NCBI GenBank assembly: GCA_015680685.1
Contig: MNCI01002233.1
Location: 1 to 64,000, forward strand
Reading direction: 5' to 3'
Source of the DNA: Gnetum montanum
Lineage: Eukaryota; Streptophyta; Gnetopsida; Gnetales; Gnetaceae
DNA length: 64,000 nt
Part shown: positions 47,640-57,568 of the stretch, piece by piece
Numbering within the stretch: the stretch's first letter is position 1
Layout: each line of letters begins with the position of its first letter
Made by a program: the position numbers and the translations under genes
The notes under the pieces: model-generated
The model's database searches: none
What the model was told of the DNA's origin: nothing
What the model saw: only the letters and a program-made list of their open reading frames with translations

Positions 47640-49923
47640 GTTGGAAGGGAGCTTTGAAGCCTTATTTGTTGAAGGAGTGTACAAAGACTCAACCACTTGT
47701 GGTTGTGAGAGCTTGTTTGGGCTTTTGGTTCTGAAGAAAGGTCTTCTCTTTTTGTGGTTGTCAAAACTAGCAGCGGGTTGAAGGTTTACAGCTCTCATAG
47801 CATTACATTGCTACAATTGAGCAAAGAGTTCCCCTTACATTGTTGGAATGGGAGGTAGTGGAACTACTGGTGTAAGAGTGGTGGATGGATTTAGAGGATA
47901 GTATGTCTATGGTGTGTCTCCTAGAGGAGAAGGAGTCCTTATAAAATACTCCTAAACTTGGTAGTGACGTTGTGGAGTTGTGTGACCCATGGAGTCACTT
48001 GGAGAAACCAGGTATTGTTGTCTAGGCGGTGACATCCCTCATGACTATGGATGCTGCCACTGCTAGTGTTGCCCGATAGGTTGTGATGGGGTTCCACTTG
48101 GATAATACATTAACGGTTGGTGGAACTACCTCGGGTTGCCTTGGGGATAAGGTAACTGATGGGGTGCTTGCTATCTGTTAAGTCTTGGATTGAGTGCATA
48201 CACCCTAGACTTTTGCAGATGTGAGATTATTGGGGAACATCCCTTAGGATGGTCATATTGGTAGATCTCACATCCACCGTCATTTTTTGTATCGGAATCC
48301 ACAACCTCATTGGAGATAGTCATTTTTCCCTTACCCTTGTCACGTGTATGACCTGAATCTCTCCATTTTTTCTTGTCATGATTACTACTTCGTTCCTTTG
48401 AATCCTCTATGTTTGTTAAAATAATTTCAAATCTACTGTCTATGGAGTGCCACATTTGATCTACCTTAGCTGACACTTTTGTTGTTAATTTTTGAAGTGG
48501 AAAGGTTTTTCTATTCACCAACTCTTCGAGTGGTGACTCATCCTCTTCATTACAGAATCTCACTTCTCTCCTTTGGAGGGAAGGATCGCGGTTGTACTCT
48601 TCTGCGGTTTCTCTTTTCCATAGCTCCCCTTCTTCTTTAGCTACTTACTCCAAAAATCTATGAACTTCATGGGACCTAAGTTCAGATACTCTCCCTTGGG
48701 CATATGTCCCAAGGGTTCTCCTAGTTTCGTGTCTTAGCCCATCTACGAGGTGGCGTAGTTGATCCTGTTGTCGATAGCCATGGCCTAGGCAACAATGTAG
48801 CAATGCATAATATCAGCCCATGGCAACATCCAAGGGTTTGTGATTACCCTGTTTCCATCCTTGGATCTTCTTACGCAAGTTAGACACTCTGGAGTGCGTT
48901 TGATATTTATTGTTGAAGAGTTCTAACATCGTACTACACCTCCTAATGGTTTCCAGCTCTAAGGACTAGTACCAACTCTCTACTTTCTTTATGAGTGTCC
49001 CAGGAAATAACTTTAACTTCTGCCACTCATTTTCTATGTTTTTCAAGGCACAGGAATTGTGGAATACCTGTAAGTGATTTTGCGAATTAGCATTGTATCC
49101 CCCTTTGAAGCGTGGGATATTGTTCATATCTAGTCTCTTAATCCGACTATCTTTTTGATGCCNTTTACACTTATCCTCACCGTTATGCTCTTTGTGACTG
49201 TGCCCTGATGTGGAAGGAGAGGGTGAATGATGTGATGAAGGGGAAGAAGATGGAGAACCATCTCCATAAATATTTTTCTTACCTTCTCTTTGATGGCTAC
49301 GGGCCTAGATCGTGATGACGATCAAAATGCCCATCCTTGTCATGTGTTTTTGTTTCCTCAGTGAATAGTTGGTGTTCATGGGGATCAAAACCAGGGTGGT
49401 GTATCGTGGAGCATAGGTTCTGATACCCCACCTCCTCACTATCATAAGGAGGGGGAACATCATCTTGTGGAGAACCTATTGAGATAGGTTCACCACCCTT
49501 AACCTCTCTTATGACAAGCGAAGCATTATGGGGGCCTTTTCCCTTCAACAATGTATGGTGGCTCTCCTACTGCAAGTTCCATTGACGTTGCACTTCTATG
49601 GGATGGTAATCCCATATTTCATAATCTTCTACAATGTATTCAGTGTATAATTCTGTCATGCCTATCTATGCAAGAGCACGAGGAAGCATGCTAGGGACTG
49701 CCCAATCTAGAGGTAACACTATGTTACCTTGTAGGTCTCTCCAACACATTTCTTCATCCTGATGGAGGATAAAGGTAGAATCGGGTATATACTCATCGTG
49801 ATGAGTATATACCACCCGATACTATTGAGGAACTGACAATTTTTGGTTATGTGTTTGGTGTCGTTGACTGTCTCTAGTGTGATCCCTATGTGGTGAAGTG
49901 CTCTTATGAGAAGAAGAAGACAT
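47640..49923 (-). pseudogene. Element D gag
   Basis: The ATG at 49923 starts MSSSSHKSTSPHRD, as in element E. An acidic region with SIGSPQDDVPPPYDSEE (49297-49551) and an SSP-rich stretch follow. The gag core lies at about 48.65-49.1 kb. The frame 48563-48171 has EEDESPLEELVNRKTFPLQK and a zinc-knuckle-like CEIYQYDHPKGC, in which the second cysteine is Y. The Pro/Gln-rich tail runs to the protease. N at 49163 lies in the gag N-terminal half, where about 170 bases present in E are missing. Many stops. Confidence 0.8.
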
Positions 49924-50050
49924 TTTAACTTTGTTCGGTGTGCTAATTAACTATTATATAATTTTTTGTTTAATTAACCCTAAGAGTTTTTTAAAGCACC
50001 GAACAATGTGGATAATTTCCTATGTTCTACTTAGCGCACAAACAACATAG

Positions 50051-50069
50051 TCCCTGAAAATGACACCAG
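50051..50069 (-). other. Element D primer-binding site
   Basis: Minus strand CTGGTGTCATTTTCAGGGA directly after the 5' LTR. A decayed form of the tRNA-Asp-like site of elements B, C and E. Confidence 0.65.
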
Positions 50070-50932
50070 TGATGAGTGGCGAGGTACCCCTACACTCAAC
50101 CATACGAATACGAGTGTTACATGCGTGATTTGATCGAACTCTGCAAACTAAGTGCCGACATGCCTCATGGAACACTTAAGGTAAATCATTCATTACCTTC
50201 CCAGACTTACTTGTATTTGTCATGGTTGTATGGTTAAGTAAGTCTAAGGTATATGATTTTTATGTCTTTTCGATTTTATCTCCTTTGCTAATAAGGTGAA
50301 GGGTGAAGAGACTGATTAACTAACTTTAACTAACTAACTAAGTCTTAATTAAACTAGCATCAGCATCCATTCCCACTTACCATTCACACCCTGAACCAAT
50401 GCAACCTTAGTTACCAAATGCTATTCATTACTGGGATCGCCAAGCGTAATGCACGTGTTCAAAGTGGTCATACTGAATGCACTTAACTAGGAGAGAAGGG
50501 TTGAGAGAGGTTTAATTAACTAATAAATCATTTAAATAATAAACAATAAATAATAGTAATTAAAATCCTAATTAGCCTATTCCATGCACTGCAAGGTTTA
50601 TCCAAGAAGTTTATCTTTATTTCCATATACAAACTTGTGTTTAGGTACAATATTTGCTCGAATAAAGATCCGTTCACTTTGGAGCTCCTACTACAGGCAC
50701 ATGGAAATTATTCTATCTCTAGAGAGGTAAAACTGCTAGAGTTTCGCTACAGTCTAGGCCTAGAGTGAGAAACAAGGGAAAGTCACCTCTTATTTATAGA
50801 TTTTGCGACGCACTACGATATCACGTATGCAATATTGCAGGGGAAGACGTGATATTGCAGGGGATGTGATATCGCGGTGAACGCGATATCACATACGTGA
50901 TATCATGGCCCATGCGATATCGCATCCCATGA
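50070..50932 (-). repeat. Element D 5' LTR
   Basis: 863 bases. TATAAATA on minus at plus 50791-50798. Outer end mutated (CATGA for CATCA). Several GATATC motifs at 50816-50921. Confidence 0.9.
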
Positions 50933-51039
50933 CTTATGAAAAGCTAAAAAGATAAAAAAAGAAATTGAAAATTCAAAAATTGGAAAACAAAAAGTTGTAA
51001 AATTAAAGAAAATGAAAAGTAGTTTTTAATCCTACTTGT

Positions 51040-51840
51040 TATTAGAATGGGGAATATCCCCCATAACTAAAAGTTTGAGCATGGTGAGGATTAATAGTTG
51101 AAAGATGACAATCCTTACATGTTGGAAATATCGAAACTTGGTCATAATTACCCCATTGGGGTTCACACACTTGATTGTAGTAAGTGTAGTGGGGAAATTT
51201 ATAAGATGTGGTTCCTGGATAAATAGTTGACTGACTATGATATTTGGGACAGTAAGATGGTATGCAAGGATCAGGATGTCACTCTCCATGGTTGTATTCA
51301 TTGGGCCATATGATTGTTGGAGTGTTAATTGGTGGCCCTAATGAAGTAACATGAGGTGTCGGGTTCAAAGAGAAGGGTGCACCATAGTGTTGGACTTGTG
51401 TTGAGTTGGTGAATGTAGTGGCATTGGAATTATGTTGTCCCTTACTATGGTCATTTCTAAAGAAGGGACGCCATCAAGTTGTTCCATGTATAGGCATCGT
51501 AGAAGGCTTGAAAATGTTGTTGAGGATCTAAGTCATAACCTCCTGAAAAATTGGGAAAGTTGTTTAAATCAAGCCTAGGTAGGCGGCTCTCTTTATGATG
51601 CCTACAGGAGATTCAAATAGCCTCTTGTATTTTCATTATGCTTGTAGTGGCCAATACGGGTTCATTGTCATCTAGTGAGTTATTCTTTCATGTGTTTGGA
51701 TGATGTTTCCTTAGTTTATGTCTGTAAGAAATCCCCACTTCAGATTGTGTACTCACATCTTCATTGTCATATAATTCGTTGGTTCTCTAATGAATTTCCT
51801 CACTACGTGTGGCATTATTGTAGTCTTGTAGGAGAGGCAT
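51040..51840 (-). pseudogene. Element C gag, deleted
   Basis: From ATG at 51840 (MPLLQDYNNATRSEE) it parallels element B gag up to NNFPNFSGGYDLD (about 51550). It then jumps near 51475 to the Pro/His-rich tail, skipping most of the core and the zinc knuckle. The end (51040-51300) matches the B tail. Several stops. Confidence 0.75.
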
Positions 51841-51981
51841 GGTTGTGCAATTGTGTGTGAATTTATATGTGACTTTTTATAATTATTTTTTCCTAAAATT
51901 TATATCATTAATTCCTATACAGCAACCTTGTATGATATAACTAATCTAGATAACTAGCATCGTCCCTGGCAATGGTGCCAA

Positions 51982-52775
51982 TGATGAGTGGCAAGGTACC
52001 CCTACACTCAACCATATGAATACGAGTGTTTCATGCATGATCCAATCAAACTCTATAGATGAAATAGTTGTGGTATCTATATAGTTATTCTTAGGTCACA
52101 GTTCGCTATCTTCCCATCTGGACTAGTGTTAACTTTGTCACGTATGGTTTAGTCTAGAGTGAGGTGTATGATGTGTTCATATACTAATGCTACTCCTGGG
52201 TGTAATGGAAAATGATATTAACTAAGCTAAAAGATAGGGTAAGAAAGAATCTAAGCTAGCCTAAGTGCGATGAGTATCTATTCCTCAATCATCCATACAC
52301 ATCTTGGACCTCATGCATGACTACCACTAGCATTACCAAGCATAGATCCTAGGTATGCTACTGAGTTACCAAGTAGTCACACTTAAATGCTCGTAATCAA
52401 GTCGTACTCATTCTGCGTTTAACAAGAGTTTAGGATGAAAAGATATTAACTAAGAAAGTAGTAAAAAATAATTAAATAAATAATTAAGCTAAGTGAATGC
52501 TACAATGATGAAGTAATCTCGACCTTTATTTTCGGTCATGTGCATGTCCAAATACATCATACTTAAATAAGGATGTCATACAATTACAATCACCACACTG
52601 CAGGCATACACTAGGAGAGAAGGGCTAAGAAAAGAACTACTTAAACTTAAACACTTAAATTAAGAACTGAAAAAAAAACTTCTTATCAAATCTACCTACC
52701 TCTTATTTATAGATGAGAAGATAGGCTGTGATATTGCGTACGCGATATCGCAGCCAACAAAATGATAACTCATCA
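51982..52775 (-). repeat. Element C 5' LTR with primer site
   Basis: 794 bases, TGATGAG to CTCATCA. Minus TATAAATA at plus 52704-52711. The primer site TTGGCACCATTGCCAGGGA abuts at plus 51963-51981. Followed by ATGAC. Confidence 0.9.
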
Positions 52776-52799
52776 ATGACTTACCTCATGTGTTTAGTA

Positions 52800-54559
52800 A
52801 TGTAAGAAAGACTAATGAAGTTTTAGATGATTTCCTCTATCATGGAATACCTTGTTATCCTTTGATTTTCTTTCATTAGTTTCTTTGTTGATTTCTTCAA
52901 TCTTGTGTGATAATTTTTCTTATTCATGCTCTGTAGGATAGGAGAATCTATGATCATTGTTTGTATCATCCATTCTTCTAAAACGTTTTCCAACTTTTAG
53001 CCCATTCTCTTTTCAAGTTTTTGCATCCTACAAGATACACTCACTACATTCTTTTTAACCAAACCAAGCATCAATGTTATTTTTTTCAATACGAGGATAA
53101 TAATCTTGTTTATGTCCACAATTGTTACAAACATATAAAGTGTTTTCTTCATGAATAAAGTTGTGAAACGTTATGATGCTTGAGCTAATGCCAATATTAA
53201 TTTGTGGGGTTTCTTCTAAGCTTTCACTTCTAGGCTAGTTTTCATTATTTTCATTGACACCTTCTTCTTTGAGTTTTCCTTCATTTCTCTTTATCTAATG
53301 GGGTTAGTAGTTGAATCTCAGCCTTTATGTCTAAGATTTCCCTTTTTAACTTTGAAGATAAGGTATGAATTCTAGAAAATTTTATATTCATATTTTTCTT
53401 TACCTTTTTAAGTAAATAATGTAGGATAAGAATCTCATCACATAATTCACTATACCTTTCATCATACTTACCTCTTGGTTCATCAAAAATTTTTGATGAA
53501 TCTTCATTTGTAAGGGCCATACATATAAGTTGAGAATCTTTCATGGTGTCATCAATCTCTTCTTCACTTTACTCTTCATCATTCTAGATTTTTTAGAAGT
53601 TAGTCTTTTTAATGTTCATGTCAATCTTATACTTTCATTGTAACTTACCATTGCTAGAACATTTACAGGCTACATGGCCTCTTCCAACACATACCCAAAA
53701 TTTTATTAAAAAGGCATCAATGTTTAAATATGAAAAGTTCTTACCTCTATCCTTACCTTTGGAGTTGGATTGGTTGGATCCTAATTGATTGAGGCTTCTT
53801 CTTGTTCTTGCTAGAAGCCTTTGAACTCTTCTTGACATAGGAGCTATTTCTTCTTCATTATTCAATTCTTGCTCAATGGATTCCTTCTCTTTGGATGCTT
53901 ATTTCAAGGAAATGGGCTTTTCTTTTATTACTCCTTCACATATGAGATTTATTTCATAAGAAATGAGAGCACTTTAGAGTTATTCAAATTTTAAGATCAA
54001 AACATCCATAATTACTTCCATAACTATAACCTTAGGTCTAAATTCAAGTTGTAGTGTTATGATCATTTTAATGCTCATACCACTTTCAAGAAAGTCCTTT
54101 CCTATACCCCTAATTGCTACAACTAGATCATTTACCCTAGAAAAATAATTTTTATCTTTTCACCTTCTCTCATTTTAAGTTTGTCATAGTCACTTTGCAA
54201 AACTAAGACTTTTGATTGTTTGATTATGGATGTGCCCTCATAGATAGCTTCTAAGATTTTCTAAATTTCTTTAGCATTTTTACATCTAGCTACTCTATTA
54301 AATTTAGATTTATTTAATGCACAATATAAATAATTTTTTTCTTTAGAATCATACATGAACTTATCTGTATCTTCTAGTGTCCACTTGCTTCATGGCCTAA
54401 GGGCCTTTGATGCACTCTCAACAAGTAGTGTATAACCTTCAAGGATGGACTACCATACTTAAACTCCATTAACTTAAAGAAGCATTACATCTTTACCTTC
54501 CAATAAGCAAAATTGAACCTATTAAATATTACTAGCTTTGTGTAGGATGTTTCCTCCAT
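52800..54559 (-). pseudogene. Element I copia-type gag
   Basis: The ATG at 54559 starts MEETSYTKLVIFNRFNF, parallel to element H gag. Frameshifts are more frequent than in H. Recognisable parts: the zinc-knuckle-like FWVCVGRGHVACKCSS (53635-53865; first cysteine missing, as in H), an Arg/Gln-rich run before it, and the charged helix region CDEILILHYLLKKVKKN (53281-53544), which aligns with KEEIFILHHLIRKEKKI in H. It ends in a decayed acidic tail near 52800. Confidence 0.75.
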
Positions 54560-54614
54560 AGTTCACTCTTGAAATTTGAAGCTAAACATAACAGTACCAT
54601 GCTCCAATACCACT

Positions 54615-55701
54615 TGTGGATCAAGAACTTAGAAGGGGGATCAAATAATTTCCCCAATTAAAAGTTCACCTATCACATAAAAACACAAAATTTTACATGG
54701 TTTCCAAACTTGGATACATCCATACTCGAAGGGTATAATTTTTGCACACCTCTAGACTTTGTTTCTCAATAGAATGTGGTTTGAAGGGTGTCACCTACTA
54801 TACAAGCTCTAAGCTCTGTACTAGGGAGTTTCATCACTATGAAAACACCTAACCTACAAGGTCCTAACAAGCTCAAAATGTGATTTCAAGGATCCCACAA
54901 CCTTTACAAAATTAAGCTTTTCTCTAGATTATTTTGACACTGCAAAACCACTCAATCCAACAAGGTCCCAACAAGCTCAATGTGGGTGCCTTCTCACAAG
55001 AAGCACATCAGCCTCATAGGGCTATAAGAAAAAGAAAAGGCACAAGTAATGAATGTAATTAAATTTATAAGTCCTTTTCATTGAAGCTCAATACAATATA
55101 CAACCAAGCAAATGTTGTTACCATGAAGAACAAGAATACAATAGCATAGATGAGATAATGATTAATCTTGTATCTAGAGTACTTGCTAAATTCTCAAGAT
55201 TTTGGTATCTTCTTAGAGCTTCAAAATTTCTAAAAACTCCTAAAAAATTATGCATCAGCTATCAAATGGATAGTGTATATTTTTTCTTCAAAGTTAAGAC
55301 ATCTATCTAAGATTGGCCTTAATTTAGGAGAGACATCTCACTAGAAAATGGAATATCTTCTATGGGATGTCTCTAGAAAGACATCTACTCTGAGATAGAA
55401 ACATTTGCTATTTTTAGGAGACATATATTTAACTTTTGAACTCTTTCCTATAAGGATTTCTCCTATTAATTTACCATCTTACTAGTCCTTGGAGCATCTT
55501 CATTTGATTTTGTCCATGCTCATCCATGCTCTCATCTTGGCCCATGTAGTCTTCACATTGTCATCTCGTTGTAGATCTTATTCTCTTGAGTTTTCAAATC
55601 TCATGTGAAGTTCTTTTTCATGTCCTATAAACACATTATCCACAACAAACATTCTATGTTCTACATTTTCCTTCAGGTTTTGACATACCAAAAGGTCAAT
55701 A
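54615..55701 (-). repeat. Element I 5' LTR
   Basis: 1087 bases. Left end TGTGGATC, right end GGTCAATA (CA mutated to TA). The primer site abuts at plus 54601-54612. AGATGTC / GACATCT motifs at 55300-55440. Followed by GTCTC at 55702. Confidence 0.88.
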
Positions 55702-56462
55702 GTCTCCAAGTAGATGTCTCAATCTTTAGATAGACATCTTTCTAGAATTGAGGCTAATTTTAGTTAAATTTCTTAACTTTGAAATAAATGTCCAAGAAAG
55801 CCATTTCATAGCCATTGCATGAATTCTAAGAAGTTTTTGAGAAATCAAAGGGTATAATACAAAGTGAAATTCTTGGGAAATGAGTAAGAACTATTCATTG
55901 AATATTAAGCATTATATTCCTCAAGTAAATTAACTTTTTTTTCATTATTTTAATCATTTTTAATTTTTGAATATTTTAAGAGCCTTCATTGCAAGGAATT
56001 TTTAAATTGAGTTACACTATTCTCTTGATTCTTTTCTTCTTTCCTATAAGTCCTATGGGGTTGATGTTCTTCTTCCAATAAGGCATCTTTGTTGAGCTTG
56101 TCAAGACCTTGAGGGATCGAGTGATTTTGTAGTGACAAAACACTCTAGTGTGGAACTCACATTTTTGTAAAGGTTATAGGATTATTGAAACCATATTTTA
56201 AACTTGTTATGACCTTTTGGGGTTGATTGTGTTTGCAATGTTGAAACACTCTAAAGTGGAGCTCAAACTTTGTAAAGAGTATGGTGCCCTCTAAATCACA
56301 TTTTACTAATGAACAAGGTCCAAAGGTATGCAAAGATTCTACCCTCTAAGTGTGAAAGTACCCAAGTTGGGAAACGACATAAAAATTATGTACAATATTG
56401 GTTGCCTTAGTTTTTTTATTTGAGGAACTTATTCATCCCCCTTCTAAGCTCTCAATCCACAT

Positions 56463-56544
56463 AGGTAGCATGAACAAATAAAAATAACCTACATTAATGA
56501 TCTTCTATTGAACATTCGTAGGAGTTTTGTTTGTCAACCATGCC
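56463..56544 (-). pseudogene. Copy 1 gene remnant, 5' continuation
   Basis: When LTR J and one target copy are removed, this minus-strand piece joins 31920 in frame and reads MVDKQNSYECSIEDH, stop, CRLFLFVHATLSINIAGQ. Copy 2 has the parallel IKAA, stop, CWLCHGTAPAAITINLQ, with the same TAATGT at the stop. Cut on the right by element E. Confidence 0.55.
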
Positions 56545-57426
56545 TGATGAGACGTGATATCATGGCTGTTGTGATATCGTGTCGTCCCCTGCGATATCGT
56601 GGTGCATTGTAAAATCTATAAATAAGAGGCAGCTCTCCCTTATTTCATCATCCTAGGCTAGAAAGTAGGAAAACTCTAGCAGATTGATCACTCCAAAGAT
56701 AGAATATTTTCCATGTACCTGCAATAGGAGTCCTAAAGTGAACAGATCTTTATTCGAGTAGACATTGTACCTGAACACAAGTTTGTGTACGGTAATAAAG
56801 ATAAGCTTCTTAGATAAACCTTGTAGTGCATGGAATAGGATAATTAGGATTTTATTTAATGTTATTTATTGCTTTCTCTCTCACCCTTATCTCCCAGTAA
56901 TGCGGAATGAGTACGACTTGATTACGAGCATTTAAAAATGTGTACAGATGATCAAGGAATGGATGCTCATCACACTTAGGCTAGATTAGATTCTCTTACC
57001 CTTTCCTCCTAGTTAAGTGCCTCAATACGACCACTTCGAGCACGTGCATTACGCGTGGTAATCCCAGTAATGATTAGCGTTTGGTAGCCACGGTTGCATC
57101 GGTTCAGGGTGTGTACGGTAAGTGGGAATGGATGCTGATGCTAGATTAATTTAGACTTAGTTCATTATTTAGAGTTAGTTAATCTCTTCAACCCTTTACC
57201 TCAATAACATAGGAGATAAAACCAAAAAAAGATATAAAAATCATATACCTCAGACTTGCTTAACCATACACCATGACAACTACAAGTAAGTCTAGGAAGA
57301 CAACGAATGGTTAACCTTAAGTGTTCCATGAGGCGTGTAGGCACTTAGTCTGTGAAGTTCGACCGGATCGTGCATGCTACGCTCGTATTTGTATGGTTGA
57401 GTGTAGGGGTACCTCTCCACTCATCA
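56545..57426 (+). repeat. Element E 5' LTR with promoter
   Basis: 882 bases, TGATGAGACGTG to CCACTCATCA. Three GATATC sites lie at 56556-56600, followed by TATAAATA at 56617-56624. The primer site TTGGCACCATTGGTAGGGA is at 57427-57445. Confidence 0.9.
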
Positions 57427-57568
57427 TTGGCACCATTGGTAGGGACTAAGTGTTTGTGCACTAAATAGAACATAGGACATCCCTCACATCGTTGGGAGCC
57501 TAAAGGAACCTTCGGGTTAATTAAAAGAAAATTTATATAACAGTTAATTAGCACATAGATAAATAACA

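Larger units (their letters stand above)
44089..50932 (-). mobile_element. Element D: gag-protease gypsy element without pol
   Basis: LTRs 44089-44948 and 50070-50932. Target duplication ATTAT/CTTAT (44084-44088 and 50933-50937), one mismatch. Element B has a related sequence at the matching internal site. The minus-strand interior holds gag and protease, then about 1.9 kb of non-coding DNA and no RT or integrase. N at 47087 and 49163 mark places where sequence seems missing compared with element E, so the true element is longer than assembled. It is the innermost insertion of the nest. Confidence 0.9.
40908..52775 (-). mobile_element. Element C: B-type gypsy element, split by element D
   Basis: LTRs 40908-41694 and 51982-52775 with a perfect ATGAC duplication (40903-40907 and 52776-52780). 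Interior order on minus: primer site (about 51961-51981), truncated gag (51840-51040), non-coding DNA, truncated cargo ORF (42651-41885), polypurine tract. The order and sequence follow element B. Element D sits in the non-coding part at 44089-50932. Deletions remove about 1.2 kb of gag and most of the cargo ORF. Confidence 0.92.
32249..55701 (-). mobile_element. Element I: gag-only copia-type retrotransposon, split by H and C
   Basis: LTRs 32249-33336 and 54615-55701 share the same orientation and length, with a perfect GTCTC duplication (32244-32248 and 55702-55706). Its own internal DNA is 33337-34653, 40605-40907 and 52776-54614, about 3.46 kb, close to the 3.49 kb interior of element H. 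The primer site TGGTATTGGAGC (minus, plus 54601-54612) matches 10 of 12 bases of the initiator-tRNA-Met site. Only gag is visible, with no protease, integrase, RT or RNase H. Copia assignment rests on the primer site and gag type. Confidence 0.88.
31926..56462 (+). mobile_element. Element J: copia solo LTR split by element I
   Basis: The left part, 31926-32248, starts TGTTAACCTTTTGG. The right part, 55707-56462, ends AATCCACA. Removing element I and one copy of its target duplication gives 1079 bases, close to the 1087-1088 base LTRs of element I. Flanks are AAGGT (31921-31925) and TAGGT (56463-56467), a 4/5 target duplication. No internal sequence is attached on either side, so this is a solo LTR left by LTR-LTR recombination. 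It interrupts the copy 1 pseudogene. Confidence 0.85.
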
